DNA from: Nostoc sp. WHI
Lineage (GTDB): Bacteria > Cyanobacteriota > Cyanobacteriia > Cyanobacteriales > Nostocaceae
Direction of reading: 5' to 3'
DNA: 39,384 bases
Assembly (NCBI RefSeq): GCF_015714725.1
Contig: NZ_WBKM01000377.1
Coordinates: 1 to 39,384 of the forward strand
Shown: piece by piece, positions 33,878 through 39,384 of the stretch
Layout of the letters: each line of letters begins with the position of its first letter
Position numbering within the stretch: position 1 is the first letter of the stretch
Translations under genes and position numbers: made by a program
Notes under the pieces: generated by a model
Database searches by the model: none
The model's input: only the letters and a program-made list of their open reading frames with translations
What the model was told of the DNA's origin: nothing

Positions 33878-34540
33878 ATGACAACTCAAACACTAGGACT
33901 CGAACAAAACCTCTATGACTATTTACTGTCAATCTCTTTGCGGGAGGCAGAAATTTTAACCCAACTGAGGAAGGAAACAGCCCAGCACCCAATAGGGAGG
34001 ATGCAGATTGCTCCCGAACAGGGGCAGTTTCTAGCGTTACTGGTGCAGTTGTTAGGAGCTAAGAAAACTTTGGAAGTTGGGGTATTTACAGGCTATAGTT
34101 CCTTAGTGGTGGCATTGGCGTTACCGAGTGATGGGAAGGTAGTAGCCTGTGATGTTAATGAAGAGTTTACAACGATCGCCCGGCGCTATTGGCAGCAAGC
34201 AGGAGTGGCGGATAAAATTCATCTGCACATTGCCCCAGCTTTGGAGACTTTGGATCGATTACTGGCAACAGGAGAGGCGGAAACTTTTGATTTTGCCTTC
34301 ATCGATGCAGATAAGAGCAATTATGATGGCTATTATGAGCGATCGCTTCAACTAGTGCGTCCGGGGGGACTGATTGCGATCGATAATGTCCTCTGGTCAG
34401 GCAGAGTTGCTGACCCTCAAGTGCAGGATAATAGGACTAAAAGGATTCGTGCCTTTAATCAAAAGCTGCATCAAGACCAGCGAGTTAATCTTAGCTTGAT
34501 TGCGATCGCAGATGGCTTGACTCTGGCATTGAAGAATTGA
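33878..34540 (+). CDS. SAM-dependent O-methyltransferase (caffeoyl-CoA OMT-like)
   Basis: 220 residues of the cation-dependent O-methyltransferase family, which methylate hydroxyl groups of catechol-like or other small substrates. SAM-binding motif LEVGVFTGYSS at 65-75, VVACDVNEE around 88-96, metal-site IDADKSNYDGYY at 142-153 (Asp143, Asp145), and GLIAIDNVLWSG at 164-175 with Asp169 and Asn170. Typical length. Its upstream region is replaced by a 21-bp tandem array ending 20 bases from the ATG, so its promoter must be within or beyond the array. Confidence 0.93.
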   Translation: MTTQTLGLEQNLYDYLLSISLREAEILTQLRKETAQHPIGRMQIAPEQGQFLALLVQLLGAKKTLEVGVFTGYSSLVVALALPSDGKVVACDVNEEFTTIARRYWQQAGVADKIHLHIAPALETLDRLLATGEAETFDFAFIDADKSNYDGYYERSLQLVRPGGLIAIDNVLWSGRVADPQVQDNRTKRIRAFNQKLHQDQRVNLSLIAIADGLTLALKN

Positions 34541-34605
34541 TGTCATTAAATCCCCATCTAAATCTTCCCATTATGTTTTACTGGCTCCGATGGCGATCGC
34601 AACGC

Positions 34606-35661
34606 TCAATTCTGGCGCTGAGTAAGCCTGTATTCTATCTGCTGTAGTGCCGAGCGCCACACCTCATATCCCTCTTGAGACAGGTGCAAGCCATCTGTGG
34701 TTAACTCTGGGCGCAAATTGCCTTCCATATCCGTAAACCAGCTATAGATATTTAGATAATTAGCACCTTCTTGCTTGGCAATCAAGGTTAATTGTGTGTT
34801 GATGTGACGAATGCGGCTATTGGAAAGTTTTGGTAGGCGAGTAGGCAAAATTGATTGGACAATGATTTGAGCTTGTGGATGAGTCTGCCGTAATCGGCGG
34901 ACAATTCGGCGATAATTACGCCAAATTGCTTGATCACTAGCGCCTTTTCGTAAGTCGTTAATCCCAGCCATAACATAAATCACATTTGGCCGCGTTGCCG
35001 AAAAGGCCCCCAATCTTTTTAAAACGCCACTGGATGTATCTCCAGATATGCCTTGATTCAGCCACAATTTACCAGTAGGCAGTTTTTCTCTAGGAAACCA
35101 CATGCTCAAAGAATCACCAACTAAGATACTTAGATTATTTGTACCTTGACCCTGAGCGATCGCTCTAGCTTCTAAAGCTAGTAAACTTTTCCAATCGTCA
35201 TAAGTTAGTTGACGTTTCTTAATCGACTCCCACAATGATTGCCAATTATCACTATCTGCGCGTGTATAAATTTGACCTGTTTTCAGAGCCGCCAATCTTT
35301 GGTAGTAAAGTTGATTGCCAGATGTCAGTGAGAGACCAACTGCTTGGGCGCTAGCGTTGAGTAACGACTCTGTTGGGGCTGGTAAACTCTGGCTGCTGAA
35401 TTCTGGTACGCTAGAAACGTTTGGCTCATCTACTGTTGGCTGCGAACTTTTTAGGGGTTGCAACGCTTGGCCGCTGAATTCTGGTAAGGAGAGATCAACA
35501 CTGGGGATAATTTTTCTACTTACTATTGTCTGCGAACCCTGTTTTAAATCCCACAGGAATCTAGAATTTTCTGGCAGGACAATCGACAGATGTGGAAGAG
35601 CCGATGCTGGTATTGCCAATCCTGTTAACAAGCCTGCTGCCAACAGATAAGGATCCTTCAT
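34606..35661 (-). CDS. Secreted SGNH/GDSL hydrolase
   Basis: 351 residues. Signal peptide (hydrophobic 4-20, likely cleaved after ASA near 21). Residues ~55-105 are a Pro/Ser-rich linker that contains an internal duplication (PEFSGQALQPLKSSQ and PEFSSQSLPAPTES). The SGNH hydrolase domain follows: block I VGDSLSMW with Ser184, block II NQGISGDTS with Gly207, block III MAGINDLRKG with Asn235, and DGLHLSQEGY with Asp323 and His326. Family members deacylate lipids or sugars; exported location fits cell-surface polysaccharide or lipid ester removal. Substrate unknown. Confidence 0.92.
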   Translation of the reverse strand: MKDPYLLAAGLLTGLAIPASALPHLSIVLPENSRFLWDLKQGSQTIVSRKIIPSVDLSLPEFSGQALQPLKSSQPTVDEPNVSSVPEFSSQSLPAPTESLLNASAQAVGLSLTSGNQLYYQRLAALKTGQIYTRADSDNWQSLWESIKKRQLTYDDWKSLLALEARAIAQGQGTNNLSILVGDSLSMWFPREKLPTGKLWLNQGISGDTSSGVLKRLGAFSATRPNVIYVMAGINDLRKGASDQAIWRNYRRIVRRLRQTHPQAQIIVQSILPTRLPKLSNSRIRHINTQLTLIAKQEGANYLNIYSWFTDMEGNLRPELTTDGLHLSQEGYEVWRSALQQIEYRLTQRQN

Positions 35662-36139
35662 CGCTTAGTCTCTCCTCTACTCACTGCTTTTCCCTATGAC
35701 AGCATTAGTTGCCTGTATTCAGGAAAATTGTACTTCGGTTAAGTTATTATTCTTATTTATACCGTGTAGTTCTGTAAAGCGTATTCACGAGATTATATTT
35801 GACAATTTACAATTTCTTTAAAGTACGGTTTTATCGATCGCATCGATTTGTAGATGGGATTACATCACCTCTGCTTTATTAAATGCAACTTCATAGAGAA
35901 TTGGTATAAGTATATTTGCTTCAGGATTTCTTTGCTCCCGCGTTATCCTATGAAAAAGATAAAACTGTTGCGATCGCAGTGAGGTTTTTCCCGCTTAGGC
36001 AATTCCAACAACTAAATCATCCCGTAAAATAGACAGGCGAGAACCCTGCTTTAGAATAAAATATTGGAAAATCTTTTGGAAATCCCTCAAGACGCAGAAC
36101 TCGCTACTTAATCTGCTCACTCAGGACTCAGGACTCTTT
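35662..36139. other. Intergenic region between divergent genes
   Basis: 478 bases between the SGNH hydrolase and the Ser/Thr kinase; presumably both promoters. Only a small ACTCAGG tandem repeat (36117-36136) just before the kinase start stands out. Confidence 0.5.
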
Positions 36140-37759
36140 ATGTTAGCAGGCACAATTTTGCAGGATGGAAAATATACCCTAATTCGAGAAATAGGGCGGG
36201 GTGGCTTTGGCATTACCTTTAAAGCTACCCATCACTACTTGAATCAGGAGGTGGTGATGAAAACCATCAATGAACGGCTGCAACAACATCCTGATTTTGC
36301 CAAGTTCGAGCGCCAATTCCAAGATGAGGCTAGACGATTAGCTACGTGTATCCACCCAAATATAGTCAGAGTCAGTGACTTTTTTGTTGAAGCTGGACTG
36401 CCTTATATGGTCATGGAATACATTCCTGGCGAAACCTTGGGAGACGCATTTGTATTACCAGGGATATCTTTACCAGAAGCCACAGCAATTCATTACATCC
36501 GGCAAATTGGGGCAGCCTTGCAGATAGTACACAACAACGGTTTGCTGCACCGAGATGTCAAACCAGATAATATTATTCAACGCCTTGGAACGCACGAAGT
36601 AGTACTAATTGATTTTGGCATTGCCAGAGAATTTAATGGCGGTGTGAGGCAGACTCACACGGGTCTAGTTTCTGAGGGTTATTCCCCAATTGAGCAGTAT
36701 CTAACCCAAGCATCGCGCACACCTGCCACAGATGTTTATGGTTTAGCAGCAACCTTGTATGCACTGTTGACAGCCCAAGTTCCCATGCCAGCATTATTGC
36801 GCGATCGCGAGCAAATGCCGTCCCCCCGCGAACTGCAACCACACTTGAGTGCGGCTGTCAATCAGGCGGTAATGCGCGGTATGGCGGTGGAGTCTCGTTT
36901 TCGGCCAGCGACAGTTGCCGAGTGGCTGCAATTGTTACCTGGAAATGGGGTGAATATGACACCACAATTACCCACTTATGCAGTGCCAACTGTCAATTTA
37001 TCTGCCCAGCAAGCAGCAACTTTGCTAGGTAAAACTGCCCAAAATCGGATTCATAGACCATCAGCGATCGCGCAGCCCAACCCAGGCAATGCTAAGAAGA
37101 CTGTACTGGCTAAAAACCTGGGGTTATCTAAAATATTTATTGGAATAGGTGTAGCCTTGGTTGCTGCTACAGCAGGCTTTGGAATCACGAGTATGTTACC
37201 AAAATCTCAGCAGCAGCCAACCGCAAAGCCGCTTTTTGAACAACCAACTCAAGAACCTGCCGCGAAAGTCCCTAACTTGGATAGTACATCTTCAGCTCCG
37301 CGTGAAGAGACTAATACTACCTCAAGAACCGAATCAGCACCCGTCTCTAATTCTAGGCAGCGCAGGCGCAAGCGTCGTTCTTCCCAAGAAGAATCTTCCA
37401 GCAGCAGCCCTAAAAAAGAATCGCAACGCGGCAATTCTGAACAATCGGCACCTTTGCCTAGCGTTTCTCCCACACCCTCGCTAGTAGAGAAGCTACGAGC
37501 GATCCGGTCATCTCGTAATGCTTCTCCTACACCATTGCCACAAAATAACTCACCCGCTTCTAGCCAAGATTCTGCGTCTCCTCAACCTGTGAGTCCATCA
37601 AATTCTGTGGTTATACCAGCAGCGCCACCAACAGAATCTAAACAGTCAGATCCTGCGGCTGTAGTAGTACCAACACAGGAAACGCAAAATTCACCTACTG
37701 ATAGTCAACCCCAGAATGTTCAGAAGTTCGAGGAGAAGTTACAAGATAACAATAATTAG
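36140..37759 (+). CDS. Membrane-anchored eukaryotic-type Ser/Thr protein kinase
   Basis: 539 residues. Hanks-type kinase domain about 12-265: glycine loop GRGGFGITFKA (19-29), ATP-site Lys41 in VVMKTIN, Glu63 in the C-helix, catalytic HRDVKPDN (137-144) and DFG (158-160), then YSPIEQY and TDVYGLAATLYALLT. After a linker comes one transmembrane helix (332-352, IFIGIGVALVAATAGFGITS). The rest (353-539) is a low-complexity Ser/Pro/Gln/Arg-rich tail, probably extracytoplasmic, without a recognised sensor. The active-site residues are all present. Substrates unknown. A small tandem repeat lies in its leader. Confidence 0.95.
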   Translation: MLAGTILQDGKYTLIREIGRGGFGITFKATHHYLNQEVVMKTINERLQQHPDFAKFERQFQDEARRLATCIHPNIVRVSDFFVEAGLPYMVMEYIPGETLGDAFVLPGISLPEATAIHYIRQIGAALQIVHNNGLLHRDVKPDNIIQRLGTHEVVLIDFGIAREFNGGVRQTHTGLVSEGYSPIEQYLTQASRTPATDVYGLAATLYALLTAQVPMPALLRDREQMPSPRELQPHLSAAVNQAVMRGMAVESRFRPATVAEWLQLLPGNGVNMTPQLPTYAVPTVNLSAQQAATLLGKTAQNRIHRPSAIAQPNPGNAKKTVLAKNLGLSKIFIGIGVALVAATAGFGITSMLPKSQQQPTAKPLFEQPTQEPAAKVPNLDSTSSAPREETNTTSRTESAPVSNSRQRRRKRRSSQEESSSSSPKKESQRGNSEQSAPLPSVSPTPSLVEKLRAIRSSRNASPTPLPQNNSPASSQDSASPQPVSPSNSVVIPAAPPTESKQSDPAAVVVPTQETQNSPTDSQPQNVQKFEEKLQDNNN

Positions 37760-37793
37760 TCTCACCCCTCTGCAAACCTCTCCCCGTTTCGGA

Positions 37794-37945
37794 GCTACGG
37801 TGTACACACAAGTCCTAAAAACCAACTTGATAAGGCTTTCCTCGTTCCCAGGCTGCCGCCTGGGAATGCATTCATTGAGTCTCTGGCTCAATGAGCATGG
37901 GAACGAGAGAATCTAGCTTTTTTCGACTTGTGTCTACACCGTAGC
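37794..37945. mobile_element. TIR-bounded element carrying a CTCGTTCCC repeat
   Basis: Inverted ends: GCTACGGTGTACACACAAGT at 37794-37813 and its near-complement at 37926-37945 (one mismatch over about 21 bases), 152 bp overall. The interior (37843-37914) is a CTCGTTCCCAGGC ... GGGAACGAG palindromic repeat. A second element with the same left end starts at 39240. No coding capacity. Confidence 0.75.
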
Positions 37946-37977
37946 GCTTCGGAGAGAGGCTTAAAAAGCTTACTTAG

Positions 37978-38832
37978 CTAACCAACATCATCGTGGGCAA
38001 AGCGGTTAAAGAGGAAATCCAGCGCGTAGTTACGCAGTTGGTAGTATTTTGGATCTTCCATGATGCGGGCGCGATCGCGTGGGCGAGAAAAGGGAATTTC
38101 CATAACTTCGCCAATTTTGGCGTGGGGGCCATTAGTCATCATCACCAATTTGTCTGCTAAAAATAGCGCTTCATCGATGTCGTGGCTAATCATCAACACT
38201 GTGCAGCGGTTCTCATTCCAAATTTTCAGCAGTTCTTCCTGTAACTCTTCTTTGGTAATGGCATCCAACGCCCCAAAAGGTTCATCTAAAATTAAGACTT
38301 TAGGACGAATCGCCAAAGCACGGGCGATAGAAACTCGCTGTTTCATACCGCCGGACATTTGAGTTGGTTTCTTATCCATAGCGTCAGCTAGTCCCACCAT
38401 TGCTAGATGATCTCTGACGATCGCTCTTTTTTGTGCCTCTGGTTTATTAGAGTAAACGGCGTTAACGGCTAAGTAAATATTTTCAAACGCAGTGCGCCAA
38501 GGTAGCAGGGCATAGTTTTGGAAAACCACCATTCTGTCTGGGCCTGGCTCAGTGATGGGCTGCCCTTCTAATAACACTTGCCCGGAAGTGGGAAAGTTAA
38601 AACCCGATACCATATTTAGCAGCGTTGATTTGCCACAGCCAGAGTGACCAATAACACAGATAAACTCGCCTCGTTCTACGTTGAGGTTAACACCATCAAG
38701 GACAGTGAAAGGGCCTTTCTTTGTTGGGTAGACTTTGGTAACTTCTTTAATTTCTAGAAAAGGTTGGCGGCTAGTTGTATCTGTTAACGGTTCTCTAGCT
38801 ATGCTGGTAACACTCGAACGATGGTTTTGCAT
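37978..38832 (-). CDS. nrtD: Nitrate/bicarbonate ABC transporter ATP-binding protein (NrtD/CmpD type)
   Basis: 284-residue ATPase of the nitrate/nitrite or bicarbonate ABC importer. Walker A GHSGCGKST is at 62-70, DRMVVFQNYALLPWRT is the family's Q-loop region, the signature is MSGGMKQRVSIARALAIRPK, Walker B VLILDEPFGALDA, and the switch His lies in ISHDIDEAL. The C-terminal YALDFLFNRFAHDD segment is typical of NrtD/CmpD. The N-terminal ~25 residues are a nonconserved extension. NrtD and CmpD cannot be told apart from this window; the expected neighbour (nrtC/cmpC) would lie to the right but is replaced there by 550 bases of repeats. Confidence 0.85.
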   Translation of the reverse strand: MQNHRSSVTSIAREPLTDTTSRQPFLEIKEVTKVYPTKKGPFTVLDGVNLNVERGEFICVIGHSGCGKSTLLNMVSGFNFPTSGQVLLEGQPITEPGPDRMVVFQNYALLPWRTAFENIYLAVNAVYSNKPEAQKRAIVRDHLAMVGLADAMDKKPTQMSGGMKQRVSIARALAIRPKVLILDEPFGALDAITKEELQEELLKIWNENRCTVLMISHDIDEALFLADKLVMMTNGPHAKIGEVMEIPFSRPRDRARIMEDPKYYQLRNYALDFLFNRFAHDDVG

Positions 38833-38955
38833 AATGATTTGTGAATTAAAAAAGTAAATGTTGAATTAAAGAAGCATTCAGTAGGGGTGTTCGCTTTTAG
38901 CGTTCCCGTAGGGTACGGTTGTTTGCCCATACAGGAGTCAGAATCTACTAGCGAC

Positions 38956-39165
38956 GGAGCTAAAAGACTCATTAACGGAGTTCAAAGACTCATTAATGGA
39001 GTTCAAAGCCTCATTAATGGAGTTCAAAGCCTCATTAATGGAGCTAAAAGACTCATTAATGGAGTTCAAAGACTCATTAATGGAGTTCAAAGCCTCATTA
39101 ATGGAGCTAAAAGACTCATTAATGGAGTTCAAAGACTCATTAATGGAGTTCAGAGACTCATTTGT
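38956..39165. repeat. 21-bp tandem repeat, ten copies with higher-order pattern
   Basis: Ten units of exactly 21 bp. Three variants: A begins GGAGCTAAAAGACTC, B begins GGAGTTCAAAGACTC, C begins GGAGTTCAAAGCCTC. Order is A B C C A B C A B B-like, indicating duplication of an ABC block. The last unit is degenerate. Confidence 0.95.
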
Positions 39166-39239
39166 GAGTATTGAAGACAGAACTTATGCAAAATTAGAAA
39201 AAACGAACCGCTGGGAGGCTCCGCCTCCTCTTTCTTGAC

Positions 39240-39384
39240 GCTACGGTGTACACACAAGTTATCGAATCACTACCAGTTCTCGAATTACCCCACCCTAACC
39301 CTCCCCTTGCAAAGGGGAGGGAACAAGATTTTCCGGTTTCCCCCCTTTACAAGGGGGGATTAAGGGGGGTAATTAGACTTGTGT
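39240..39384. mobile_element. TIR-bounded element, second copy, truncated by the window edge
   Basis: Left end GCTACGGTGTACACACAAGT at 39240-39259, identical to the end at 37794. The window stops in GACTTGTGT (39376-39384), the beginning of the matching right end. The interior differs from the first copy: it carries CCCCTTGCAAAGGGG and CCCCCCTTTACAAGGGGGG runs. Confidence 0.7.

Larger units (their letters stand above)
38833..39384. other. Repeat-only region upstream of the transporter ATPase gene
   Basis: 552 bases with no gene: a GTTCGCTTTTAGCGTTCCCG-type repeat at ~38889-38908, the 21-bp array at 38956-39165, GGAGGCTCCGCCTCC near 39214, and the element beginning at 39240. Open frames here are only the repeat read in different phases. 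Confidence 0.7.

Noticed and set aside
33727..33918. TNIKGLS heptapeptide repeat frame starting at a TTG
   Set aside because: Explained by the 21-bp tandem repeat; it overlaps the start of the O-methyltransferase gene in another frame and has no ribosome binding site.
38956..39165. Possible CRISPR array
   Set aside because: The 21-bp units are directly adjacent with no unique spacers, and no cas genes are nearby.
38887..39238. Open frames of 64-95 codons on both strands with LINGVQR or NSINESL heptapeptide repeats
   Set aside because: They are the 21-bp tandem array read in different phases; a unit length divisible by three without stops leaves several frames open by necessity. No start signals or non-repeat domain.

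Overview
The window is chromosomal DNA from a filamentous, Nostoc/Anabaena-like cyanobacterium. This rests on the frequent HIP1 octamer GCGATCGC, a sufR/sufBCDS locus with SufR-type operators, a cyanobacterial-type copper ATPase, a nitrate/bicarbonate-type ABC ATPase, and many short tandem repeats and small palindromic repeat elements in nearly every intergenic gap. No rRNA, tRNA, CRISPR array or intact transposase was seen.

Layout. 1-2166 (minus): a copper P-type ATPase that runs off the left edge and carries in-frame tandem-repeat insertions. 2302-5156 (minus): two small membrane proteins, a decayed stretch and a CPBP intramembrane protease. 5269-8726: two Uma2-type nucleases, an AT-rich P63C-domain gene of phage/mobile type and a third restriction-endonuclease-like protein. 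8830-13832 (minus): sufBCDS, the Fe-S cluster assembly operon, with its repressor gene sufR divergent (14069-14758) and two CAAC-N6-GTTG operators between them. 14863-18151: small hypothetical and membrane proteins, a YbjQ protein, a repeat-rich gap and a secreted TPR protein. 18154-19056 (minus): an orphan ABC ATPase. 19275-20600 (plus): a two-gene SLOG-SLATT cassette of predicted nucleotide-sensing/membrane-effector type. 20982-22103: an exostosin-type glycosyltransferase.

22107-28924 (minus) is the most interesting block. In transcription order it holds an alpha-dioxygenase-like heme enzyme, a catalase-related protein, a GMC flavin oxidoreductase and a patatin-like lipase. Together they read as a fatty-acid oxygenation (oxylipin/fatty aldehyde) pathway: lipid release, hydroperoxidation, hydroperoxide conversion and product oxidation. 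It resembles, but differs in motif from, the linoleate 10S-dioxygenase plus catalase-related hydroperoxide lyase pair described from Nostoc punctiforme.

29769-38832: RadC, a membrane-anchored hypothetical protein, a phosphoribulokinase-family paralogue, a CoA-binding protein, an O-methyltransferase, a secreted SGNH hydrolase, a one-pass Ser/Thr kinase and an NrtD/CmpD-type ATPase. 38833-39384 is a repeat-only tail with a ten-unit 21-bp array and a terminal-inverted-repeat element cut by the window edge.
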